Origin: Tetrahymena elliotti 4EA
Lineage: Eukaryota; Ciliophora; Oligohymenophorea; Hymenostomatida; Tetrahymenidae
Assembly (NCBI GenBank): GCA_000231825.2
Contig: JH720293.1
Span: 1,736,001 to 1,800,000 of the forward strand
Reading direction: 5' to 3'
DNA length: 64,000 bases
In this document: piece by piece, positions 50,390 through 60,504 of the stretch
How the letters are laid out: every line of letters starts with the position of its first letter
Position numbering within the stretch: position 1 is the stretch's first letter
Position numbers and translations under genes: made by a program
The notes under the pieces: generated by a model
The model's database searches: none
Told to the model about the DNA's origin: nothing
Seen by the model: the letters and a program-made list of their open reading frames with translations, nothing else

Positions 50390-50962
50390 TCAATTTTGTT
50401 ATTTAGGTTCAGGGAAAGCCTTTATAATTGAAGATGTAAGCCATTAAAACCCATTTTCAATATTTGCCCCTTTTAGTGAATTACTTTGAAATACTTCCCA
50501 CTTTCTATCAGTTATTGCTGATAAATTCAACATTTACTTGATGGATTCACATGCAATAGCTCCTTACATGTCTGATTTATTGGCTAAAAATAATATAGGA
50601 ACAGGTCTATTTTTGATATCTTCTTATTCAAGCAATAACTCTATTTCATTTGCAACCACCTAAAATCTCAAAGAATCTGTGGAGTCTATAACAAAGATAA
50701 TACCTACTATTTCTTTACAATAATTATTCCACATTTCTCTATATTTACTCTGTCCGCTCATGTCATAAATTTGATATTAGTAATTATTTTTCACAAATTT
50801 TTCCATGTTATATCCTACAGTAGGCACAGCATTATTGACATTAACTCCTGGCGAGCCATTTAAATTAGACCTGATATATTTTATAAAAGTAGTTTTACCA
50901 GCATTATCTAATCCTACAAGCATAATTTTTATTAATCTCATTTTTGATAATCCTCCTCCCAT
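50390..50962 (-). CDS. ARL6: ARL6/BBS3 small GTPase
   Basis: Single exon, 190 residues. ARF-like GTPase that in its GTP form recruits the BBSome coat to membranes for ciliary membrane-protein traffic. G motifs are all present: GLDNAGKT (P-loop), the PTVGY switch-I Thr, DMSGQ (switch II, with Gln), NKSD for guanine binding, and SNSLKG as the last motif. [17 protein letters not shown] matches ARL6, which has DMSGQ where most ARFs have DVGGQ; this is the main reason for the subfamily call. Residue 2 is Gly (MGGG). It lies head-to-head with NAA20, 484 bases apart. Confidence 0.92.
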
Positions 50963-51446
50963 TTCTAAAAATATTTGAATTAATAGCTTTTCCTTTTAAT
51001 AATCAACTGAATTTGATGAAATTAATTATTAATTGATTGATATTTTTATAAACAAATAAAAGTAAGAAATTCTAAAAAATTTTAGTGATTCTTTTTTGAA
51101 AATTATAAAACCAAAAAACAGTAAGCAACAATTATTGTTGTTATTACAATATTTCAAGGAATTTCTATATATTTAAAAATGTAAAATAGAATAACTTTAA
51201 TTTATTTAAAATCATTAAATATTTGTTCTGTGTTGATCATAGAATTTACAAAGGAAGGATTGAATTATTTTAATTAATTTTTTTAGAATGTCACGAAGAT
51301 TCACTTAAATTTTTTAAAAACCAGCCTATCTTTGTATTTAATTTGAGAAACATTAAGTAGAAACTAAAAAGATATATTTATCTTTCACAAATTTTATCAA
51401 AATCTTAAAATATTAATAAAGATTTACTTTTGTAAAAAACTTAGCA
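50963..51446. promoter_or_regulatory. Shared divergent promoter region of ARL6 and NAA20
   Basis: The 484 bases between the two ATGs must carry both promoters. A/T-rich; no named element can be identified. Confidence 0.55.
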
Positions 51447-52298
51447 ATGGCCACAATTAGACCTTTTAAGTTATTCGATTTATTAGAATACAACAACATT
51501 AATCTAGATATTTTAACTGAAACTGTAAAAATATATTAAAGCATTTGTTACCAATAAAACAATCAAGTTAAATAAGCAGCAAACTAATTTATTTTTCTAA
51601 AACTAGTTTAACACATTATTTTATGGTAAATACATTGCTAAATGGCCTGAATATTGTATTACTTAAGTTAATTGCACTGGAAGATTTTAGTCATATCGTA
51701 AAATTTTAAATCTAGTATTTTATCAACACTAGTTTTACTATTTTACTCTTAAATTCAAAAGTTTTGGGAAAAGTTGAGGGTGATAAAGATGATAACAATA
51801 AAAAGAACTGGCATGGTCACGTTACAGTAATTTGTTTTAAAGCAAAAAATAGGCTTAATATATTTTATCTAGGCTATTACAGTTGCCCCAGATTCAAGAA
51901 GATAAGGAATTGCCAGATTCTTGATGGATTATCTTGAATAAGTCACTGAAAAGCATGATGGCTGGTTTGTTGATTTGTTTGTTAGGCCATCAAATAAAAT
52001 AGCAGTAGGAATGTACAGAGCCTTAGGTATTAAAAATTGACCTTTCTCAAAAACAATATAAAATCTAACAATTTAATAAATAGGGTATGATGTATATCAA
52101 ACAGTAAACAAATATTATAGTTCCTAGCATGGTAAAACAGAGGATGCATATGGTAAAATATATTTAATATATATATATATAAATAATAGAATAAAATAAT
52201 ATTTAGACATGAGAAAGAGTATGAAAAAAGATGTAGATAAAGTAACAATGAAGCCAACTGGTAAAAGAATATAACCTGAAGATTTAGAATTTCATTGA
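51447..52298 (+). CDS. NAA20: NAA20, catalytic subunit of N-terminal acetyltransferase B
   Basis: Acetylates the N-terminal Met of proteins starting Met-Asp/Glu/Asn/Gln, co-translationally, with NAA25. Exons 51447-51524, 51607-51697, 51762-51826, 51873-52026, 52084-52152 and 52207-52298 join in frame to 182 residues, close to the usual size. Typical family sequence runs throughout: MATIRPFKLFDLLEYNNINLD, LTET, YIAKWPEY, NWHGHVTA. The acetyl-CoA loop RRQGIA (R/Q-x-x-G-x-G/A) is present, then WFVDLFVRPSN, GMYRALGYDVY and the Tyr-rich KYYS segment. The nearby Asp/Glu-rich and MRK tail also match. Catalytic loop and substrate-pocket residues look intact. Confidence 0.94.
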
Positions 52299-52517
52299 AA
52301 AACATAAAGAGTTAGTTATTTTGGTGTTGTTCAGAATTGAAATTATAAATACATAATAAGTAAACAAAATTCTCATTAAATTCTTGCAGCAGTTATTTCG
52401 AAATTAATCTTATATGCATGTATGTATATCTACCTCTCTGTATGTTTTTTTCTTTGTTCTTCGTTTGTTGGATATTAAGTTTAAATAAAATATTTCTCAA
52501 AACTGTTTTAAGATAAA

Positions 52518-53990
52518 TCAATTCTTCTTTTGTTGTTATTGCTATTATGCTTTTTCTTTTTTCTTTTGTTTAGCTTTTTCAATCAATTCTGCAAGCTTTC
52601 CCTTTTTTGCTGTCTATCTGAATAGCTCTACAATAAATGGAATATAGTTATGTCTTCTTCTCACGTTTTCAATCTAATTTATTTATTTATGGATTTGATA
52701 TTTAAAATTCTATTATTCTCAAATTTATTCTTTACTTCATATTTTTTAAATTTGTATTCTTCCTCTTCGATTGTAATTTTTTATTGAGTTATTTGATCAC
52801 TGATGTCTAATATTTTGACTAAAACTATATCTTTATTTACTTAAGCATCTACTTAAGTGGCTGACTTCTCAGATTCAGTTAACTTTGCAGACTATAAAAA
52901 AAAATTTAATTAATATTATTAGATTTATAAAAATATTATTCTACAATATCAGCAAAATCGGCTTCTTACATAGCATCTAATTCAACATTGTTATCTCTAG
53001 CATATTAGTATAGAGAATACTTTTAAAGTTCAAGTTATTTTATGTTATTTTAGCACTTTTTATTTAAAATAAAGTATTTAAGATTTAAAATTAAACCATT
53101 TCAATAATATTTACTTAAAAGCGCTTATCAATAGTTAAAGCAAGAAGATTAAATCTAACTTCATCCTAGCTATATCTTAATAAAAAAATTAATATTATTT
53201 TTTAAATCCTAATCATATTTCTTAAACACATACTTTAAAATTCTTGCATTTATTTCTTAAGTTGCAAGGGCTAACCAATCGTCGTTTTCATAAGAACCTA
53301 ATAGAATAGGACCTTATTATAAGCCATCAAGTTCATAAAGTTTTCCCTTAAAAGGAACAAAAGAAACAAAGTGGAAAACATCATCATCTTCAGTTGCTTT
53401 CTTCTTAGTTTAGGTAAATACAAATGGCTCAGGTCTTGAGAAAGAATTATGAATCTATTTCATATAAATTATCCTTAATATATTTTTTTAAATTCTGAAT
53501 AAAAATCAAAAATATTTTTAAATTTTTGAAAATAAGCACAAAGAATTATTGTTTTTTATTTGATTTTATTAAAACCAATTGCTAATATTATTACACGTTA
53601 GATGTTCTCTTAATTTGAAATGGCTAAACCTTTCATTTAAGGATCTAAAGAAGCAGTAAATGCTTTAAAATTTTTAAGATCTTCACCAATATCAATTTAA
53701 TCATCTTTATTTAAAAGAATGGCAAGCAAAGCTTATGTAGCACAAGCATTTTATATAACTTAATTTGCAAAGAAGAGCTCATTATCATAGTTTTGAAGAC
53801 ATTCTCTTTTTTCTAATTTATCCGTCCATTTAAATAAGAAAACTAAACCATAGATTGGTTAAATTTATTGAATGAGCTATTAGTCTTCTAAGGAGTAAAC
53901 TTCTTCAACTTAAACTCCCTTGACACCAATACCTCTAATAAGTTCAGTGAAAACACCTGGATCACTTTCAATTGTGCACCAATCTCCCAT
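52518..53990 (-). CDS. UCHL5: UCHL5/UCH37 ubiquitin C-terminal hydrolase
   Basis: Cysteine deubiquitinase that docks on the proteasome (and INO80 in animals). ATG at 53990-53988, TGA at 52520-52518, five or six exons. Landmarks in order: [18 protein letters not shown]; oxyanion Gln and catalytic Cys in [28 protein letters not shown]; catalytic His and Asp in VFHFVSFVP and [24 protein letters not shown]; then a C-terminal coiled ULD region with [18 protein letters not shown] and a Lys/Glu/Gln-rich tail. The ULD separates UCH37 from short UCHs and is the part that binds the proteasomal receptor RPN13. All catalytic residues are present. The intron after the SNQEN segment is about 130 nt; the others are shorter. 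Confidence 0.93.
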
Positions 53991-54652
53991 TCTAACTATT
54001 TATTGTAATATAGAATCCCTTTTTATTTTTTTCTACCTCTTTGATATTTAAGAAGTTATTTAACTATTTTGTATAAATTATAAAAAATTATTGCTCTTTT
54101 CTTTCTTCTTTTGAAATTTTAATGCTCTACAATAGATATTTTCTAAAATTATGAATAGAGAAGTATCTCAGAATTCATTCTCAGCAGATTTTATTTTAAA
54201 ATTCTTTAATAGATTCAGCAAAAATTTAAAACGATTAAAAGATACTGCTTCTATAAAATTAATTTAAAAAAAAAATATCTCAATTAAAAACATTTTTAAT
54301 TTATTCTTGATAAAATTACAAATCTAATTAGAATATTTTACTATTTTTAAGTTCCTAAGTAGAAACCTTAAATCATCTAAAACACATTTAGATATGATTT
54401 TAGGATCTGTGATTTTTGAAAAAAGTTATTTTTAAAATATCATTTTTTTGTTAAAATAGGTTTTTTAAAGAAAATTATTTAAATTTGTAATTATGTACAG
54501 AATCAATTTAAATAATTTTTAATTTAAGAAACTTTAGACACCAATTTTTGTAGTGTCTTGTAATTTTAGTAATTTAATATTTAAAAAATCTAAAATAAAT
54601 AATAAAGAATTTTAAAATTTTAATTGCAAAAACAAAAAAATTTAAAATAAAA
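53991..54652. promoter_or_regulatory. Divergent promoter region, no gene seen
   Basis: About 660 A/T-rich bases between UCHL5 (-) and the Ser/Gln-rich gene (+). Both promoters should be here; no recognisable element or gene was found. Confidence 0.5.
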
Positions 54653-55494
54653 ATGGAAATTAATAAATCGTTTTCAAAAATCAAAGATTAAAAAAACTCA
54701 TTATTGAATAATAATTGCTAAAATCTGAATAATTTATTAAATTAAGATGATGATGAGTTCTTTAATTTTATTTCGTAAAGCAAACATAAATTCAAAAGAA
54801 GCATAGAATAAGAAATAAACAACTTTTTAATATACTAAAATGGAGATATTTCATTTGAAGAATTTGTTTTGTCTTAGGAAAAATAGAAATCAAATAGATA
54901 ATAACTGTAAAATATTTTTACGAAATACTTTAAAATTAATTTTTATTTTTTAGAATATTTTTATTAGGAAATGTTTCTTCTTCTTCTTCTTAAGAAAATA
55001 CAACAAAAATCAAAGTAAGTATTTAATCTTAGGAAATAAGAAATAATATCAGCCCAGTTTTAAAAGAAAATAGTGCTAATAAAGAAAATAAGAGATATTT
55101 GGATATGTCAAAAATTAAATTAATTAAATAGAAAGAGAATATGTTAAAAAATTTTCCAATGATTAAACCATAACAAATTTCATTATTTTTTAAGACTCCT
55201 CAGAAATAAAATCACTCAAATTAAATGTTTAGTAAAAATTAGATTAATAATAATAAAGACATATTATAACCAGAAAAGGTTAGTGATTAGATCACAAAAT
55301 AGAATAACCAATAGATTCCTTCAAATTAAATTGTAAATTTACAAAGTGATTCTTCAGATTTTAAATAGGAAGCTAACTTATATACCTTCTAAAATAAAAG
55401 TATCAAAGTATAGTTAAACATCAAAGATAAAACTATTTTTTATGAGATTTAGAAAATAGTTAATGATTTTGTTTATGAAAATCACTTCTATTGA
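54653..55494 (+). CDS. Ser/Gln/Asn-rich protein of unknown function
   Basis: Two exons, 54653-54906 and 54954-55494, with a 47-nt GTAAAA...TAG intron; 264 residues to TGA at 55492-55494. I recognise no family. The first part has an acidic-aromatic patch (QDDDEFFNFI) and NGDISFEEF, which looks like the last half of an EF-hand loop but has no complete loop before it. Exon 2 starts with a (TCT)n run coding five Ser. The rest is Lys/Asn/Gln-rich and probably disordered, with a more ordered last 40 residues. No membrane segment or signal peptide. Confidence 0.8.
54973..54990 (+). repeat. TCT microsatellite encoding poly-Ser
   Basis: About five perfect TCT units near the start of exon 2 of the Ser/Gln-rich gene, read as Ser. 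It may vary in length between strains without breaking frame. Confidence 0.7.
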
Positions 55495-55921
55495 TTTACT
55501 TACTCATAAAAAAACACTATTTGAAATGTCTGTCATATCATGAGATATTTTCCTAATATTTTTTCAGTATTTGTGTTTTTGTAAAATAAATTTAGATAAA
55601 TAATATTAGATAGTGTTAATCTATATTCTAATTTCTAATTTGTTTAACATATTTTGATTCAAATTTTATTGCAAAAAAACTTCACTTTTAATAAAAAATT
55701 TAGTTTTCTTTTAAAGGAAATTTAAAGTTAAAAAAGTGATTAAGTTTTAGATTGTTATTTGTATTAATATAAATTTACATTTTTTAGAAAAATAAATGAA
55801 TGAATTATTAACAATAATTAAAAATAAATATAAAATTTATTAATTTACTACTGCATTTATTATTTGACTATTTTTAATGGTTGTTTTTTTGTTTAACTAA
55901 TTAATTATTTTAATTTTTTTA
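55495..55921. other. Convergent intergenic region, no gene seen
   Basis: About 430 A/T-rich bases between two converging genes; contains no supportable frame. Confidence 0.6.
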
Positions 55922-57053
55922 TCAAGAAGTTGCATCTCCATTTTCTGTTATATTTTGCTATTCCATTAAAATTTTATATATTTTTAAAACAAAATTGCTA
56001 AATTCATCCCCTTTTTTTGTTTCAATTAACTTTTAGAATGTTTTATATTCAGTTCTATCCTTATTGGAAATATATGTTTGCAAAGTTTTGATGGCCTAAC
56101 CAGAAAACATAACTGAATAAAGTAAGACTATATTTAATTCTTCTTATACTTTTGCTTTCCAAAAATGAGATGCCTTTATTAAGAAATTTTTCACATGAGT
56201 AGGACACGTAAAAGATATTTTTGTATCAAACTAATTCCTTATTTTGTCAATATATTCCTTTATTGTTTCATCTGTAATTGCACTGGACTCATCTTCCATT
56301 TCGCGGGTAAATTAATTAGTATTTTCAGAATCACCATACATACCAATTAAATGAATCATATCAATGAATCTAGAATCACTCCAGATACTAATTACCTATT
56401 TTTTAATTATAAAAATAACATTAATTTTTCATCTTATAATTTTATTATAGTTTATTCCTATTATTTTTTAATTTAACCTTAATAAATTAACAAATACTCT
56501 TTTATTCTATATATATTTAAAAGTATATGAAATAGTTTCTTTAGACGCCATTCCAAATTATTTGATAATCAATCGCTTGCTAAGTTCAAAATAAAATTAT
56601 TTTTTGCTTTATGTTTTCTATGATTATTTATTCTAGAATTTAGATTGTATTTCATTACTATTTGCTTCATAAATTGAGGCATTTGTTAAGCTAATTTAAC
56701 AATTAATTTATTAAAATAATTACCTGCAATTTTTTATCTAAATCTTTTGGAGGTTCATTGCTATTTATGGGAAATCCTTTATTTTCTTATAAAGATTGAA
56801 GAGGTCTTCCTTTTCTCCCTACAACAGATTCTGAATTAGGTCTTTTGGTATTTGGATGCTCAATACTTTTATGCTTATTTTTTGTATGAGTGTAAAGTGC
56901 GGCATTTGTACCATACTATTTGCCACAATCAGGCCAACCACAAATGTATTCTCTTTCAATTTCATTTTTATTTCTTCTATGCTACTTTCTGGCAATAGAA
57001 GCTGAGTCTTATTCTCCGGAATTATTGCTATCTTCGTTTTATCCACCACCCAT
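55922..57053 (-). CDS. Single C2H2 zinc-finger protein
   Basis: Exon 1 57053-56724 (110 codons), intron 56723-56396 (328 nt, unusually long here), exon 2 56395-55922; 267 residues. One zinc finger at residues about 36-62: C-x4-C in CGWPDC, then KQYGTNAALYTHTKNKH giving H-x4-H. The wide C-x4-C spacing resembles TFIIIA/AEBP-type fingers. A basic GRKGRP motif follows, similar to an AT-hook core, so DNA binding in the nucleus is plausible. Exon 2 encodes an alpha-helical segment (FLIKASHFWKAKVQEELNIV) that I do not recognise. One finger alone rarely gives sequence specificity, so it may act with partners. Confidence 0.83.
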
Positions 57054-57946
57054 TTTATTTTATTTATTTTAATAACTAAATTAAATTAATATATTTTTAT
57101 ATTATTAAAATTTTCTTCTTTAAAATTTCTATTAAATTGATAGATAGATTTCTTTTTTAGTGTATTTTATATGAGTTTGCTTTACTTAATTTTTCTCTAC
57201 TTACGAATAAATAAAAGATTTAGACCCAAAATTATGTTTCCTGCTTCTATTATAAATTTGAAATAAAGTAGAAACACTTTTATTATCTTATTATAACCAT
57301 AAAATTATTAAATTACCCTCATATGTTTAGACTATTATAATTTATCTCTAATACAACTAATTCCTATGTAAAAGCTGCTAAATTTATTAATTTGAGAAAA
57401 TAAGGATTATGATTTTAATTCTATTCAAAAGTTTTTTCATGATTTAAATAAATCAAAATTATTTTCAGAATTTAACAAATTTTTTCTATGTTTTTGAAAT
57501 TACAAAAAAATTTTTTAAAGAGATTTATTTAAATAAATTGTTGCTTAATTAACTTTGCTTTGATAATATTAATCAAAAAAAATTCCATCTTTTTTTAAAT
57601 ATTCAAAAAAAAGTAATTATTTAGAGCAAAAAAATATTTTTTTAAGTGGGTTTATTTTTATTATGTATGAGATGTAAAAGCTATTAAAATACTTAATATT
57701 TAAAAAATTATTAAATGAGTTAAATCAGCTTAAAAGCTTAAAGGTGTTATCATTGATTTATAAAATATTTATGAAACTTTATACAATATAAAAGTAATTT
57801 AATAAATATAAAGAAAGAAAAGAATTGAAAGGAACTCAAATTTAAGTTTTAAAAGCGATTATAAAAAGAACAAAGATAATTAGAAAAACATAAATTTAAA
57901 CAACTATTATTTTAATTTATACATTTAATATTTTTAAATAAAATTA
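57054..57946. other. Intergenic region, no gene seen
   Basis: About 890 A/T-rich bases between the Trm5-like stop and the zinc-finger start, both on the minus strand. The frame continuing past the Trm5-like gene happens to stay open to 57319, but it becomes a run of Phe/Leu/Ile/Lys without coding character and is avoided by a well-formed terminal intron. Confidence 0.55.
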
Positions 57947-59826
57947 TCAAGCTTTAATTTTCTTTTATAAATCTCCTTCAAATTCCTAATTGTAAATAAA
58001 TAATAATTATTAAAGATATTTCTAGAATATAAATTTACTGTTAAATCTTAAGAATTATGTGAAATTTAAGGTGAGAGGATTGACTTATTATAACTTTCCT
58101 TGACTTGGTCAATAAGATGAACTGGATTATTTAAAATTTCTTTTCTAATTTTAATATTAACTCCAATAAGTATTTTATTTGGTAAATCGAAATTGATTTA
58201 TATGACAGAGCCCAAATCAGATTTTTCAAATAAAGGCTAGCTAATCTTAGACTAGGAGATATGTATTAATTTTTAATTTAAATTTTCAATGATAAGTTCT
58301 GATAATGGCTTATTATCATATTCTACTTAATTAATTAAATAGTAAAAGAACAAGTTTATAGGTTTTTCTTCTGTACCATTACTATTTCCATTTTCATTCT
58401 ATTAATTATTCTTACTTTGGATACCAACAAAAGCACCTATTTTAAATAAAAAATGAGTGAAAATAATTAAAATAAATAAAATTTACCCAACAAAGAAAGT
58501 TCTTTCAATATTCTTGAAATTATAAAGACTTTAGAATGTTCTTGTTAATTAAAATGATCTTATAAATAATTAAAAACATTATTGCATTCTACTTCAAATA
58601 CTCCTTTAGGGGCTGCCTATATTCTTTCAATACTTGATTTAGAAAGAGATCCTAATTTATTCAATAAATTTTTTAAAAAAATTATTGTCTATCATAAAAT
58701 TTTGAATAAAACATACTGCTGGCTGATTTCTATGTAATAGTATTTTATTTTTTAATATCCAAGAAGTATTCTTGCAAAGCTGATGAAGTTACACAAGTAT
58801 GTACCTTAGCATTTCTCTCTTTAAATAATCTTGTATCTAAAATAATATCTCCAAATAAATCGACAATAGATTCCTGATCATTGATCAAATTGAGAATACG
58901 ATCTCTTTCCTCTTAAAAGTAGTTATTTATGTATACTTATGATATGTCTATTAAAAATTTGCAACTTCCTTCTTGAAGGTCTAATATGAAATTTTTTTCT
59001 CCCAAGAGATACTCATATGAATTTACAAAGAAATGTTCGTCATCTTATTAAATCTTTTTCTAAAGGATTGTTGTAATACTACTTTGGCTTTTATCTAAAA
59101 CTACATTAGCAATTTAATCTTTAAAAGGTAGCTGACTTTCTTAAAAATCAATAATCTTAAATTGCTTCAATGTTTCTAATTTTATATGATAATCGATATC
59201 TTTATTATTTATAACCTTCTCAATAGCTTCTTCTAATGAAAAAGTGCTGATATCTTTTTAAATTTTATGCTTTTTAACCTCAACATTTTATTCATGAATC
59301 CAAGTCTTCAAATCAGTAGGTATTTATGATAAATCTAATTTTTAAAAAAATGAAAAATTTAGCATTATTTGGTTTTTTAAAGGCTCCAAATTTTATAATT
59401 TCAACTAAAATATTTATTTCTTTACTTTCATCTATTTCCTTGTTCAAAAGAATAAGTCTATTCTAGAAATCCATCTTATTATCTTCTCTGGAAATTGTTT
59501 GTACTCCTTGCTCTTATATTACGAAGCTTTTCATTTAAAAAAAGAATATGGTTATATGCTCTTTAAGAACTTCATATGATTAAATTCATTTGTAACAAAA
59601 TCTTTACTCATGTAGTTTAACTAGGAACTCATTACATCTGGTCATAGGAATCTTTAATGCTATAGTTTCTGATTCTTCATTAAAGCTTTTTATTTATTTA
59701 ATTTTAGATATAAATTGATTCAAAAAATAAATAGCAAATAACGATTTTAAAATCTATAAAAAGCATTTACATATTTGATAATTTTGAGAGCTAACTTCTA
59801 ATTGCTGCTTTAAATAAGGATGCCAT
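57947..59826 (-). CDS. Trm5-like (tRNA m1G37 methyltransferase family) protein lacking a visible SAM motif
   Basis: Start ATG at 59826-59824, terminal 53-nt intron, stop TGA at 57949-57947. Family features by eye: ETIALKIPMTRCNEFL near the N-terminus; FKIIDFQESQLPFKDQIANVVLDK, which matches the HIAHLNLRDE...VILDK block of Trm5; and CKFLIDISQVYINNYFQEERDRIL, matching the F-x-x-D-x-S-x-V-Y-x-N block. Normal Trm5 enzymes follow this with D-x-F-A-G-V-G-P-F, which holds S-adenosylmethionine; here the same place reads IVDLFGDIILDTR with no G-x-G. Later sequence is also divergent. The role, if still enzymatic, would be guanine-37 methylation of tRNA, but loss of activity is likely. Exons between 59640 and 59470 are uncertain. 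Confidence 0.6.
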
Positions 59827-60504
59827 TTTTAGAAAACACTATATTTATTGTTCTTGATAGATATACTAATTTTGAATATGAACTTTATTCAGGATATTGC
59901 TTTTTGCAAGAGATAGAATTGATTTGAATTAATTTTTTTACTAATAATTGTGCTTATTTATAGATAATAAATATACAATATCTTTAATTGACTTTTATCT
60001 GATAAATAAAATAAAATAAGGGCTATTAATTTTTCTTATCTTTTTCTAATTCTTTTCAATAAAATTGTTTGTTTCTTTCTATATAAAATTTATCAAACTA
60101 ACCAACAAATAGCTTTGATTTTTATATCAAAAATAATTTCTTAACAAATACTGCTCTTTTATGTATCTATCTTGCTTTAAATGAATGACTAATTGAATGA
60201 ATTATTTATTCTATTTAATATATAAAAAATTTGTATATTTAATTTCAAAAATTATCCGCTCTTTTTTTCAGAGTTTCAATAGATTATCTAGATACTTTCT
60301 TATCTAGTTTTATATTAAATATATAATATAAGTAGGCGGGGTTTTAGTCAGATAACAAAAGAATTTTTCTGATTATTTCTACTTTAACTATTTTTTACAA
60401 AGAAAATGCGGTATTTAGAAAGAAATATTAAAAATAAATAATGAATAATTTTGCTTCAAACAAATTATATTTTGTAAACTTTTATTCAGAATATTTCTTT
60501 TTTG
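59827..60504. other. Intergenic region, no gene seen
   Basis: About 680 bases between two minus-strand genes. Mostly A/T with a small G-rich patch (GTAGGCGGGG near 60331). No tRNA fold or coding frame was found around it. Confidence 0.55.

Noticed and set aside
52030..52305. Minus-strand frame of 91 codons
   Set aside because: It is a hydrophobic antisense shadow of the last NAA20 exons and introns.
57319..57946. C-terminal extension of the Trm5-like protein
   Set aside because: The frame is open by chance but turns into Phe/Leu/Lys-rich sequence; a 53-nt GTAAAT...TAG intron gives a natural short end at 57947.
60331..60350. G-rich patch as a tRNA or telomeric remnant
   Set aside because: No cloverleaf pairing around it and no repeated G4T2 unit.
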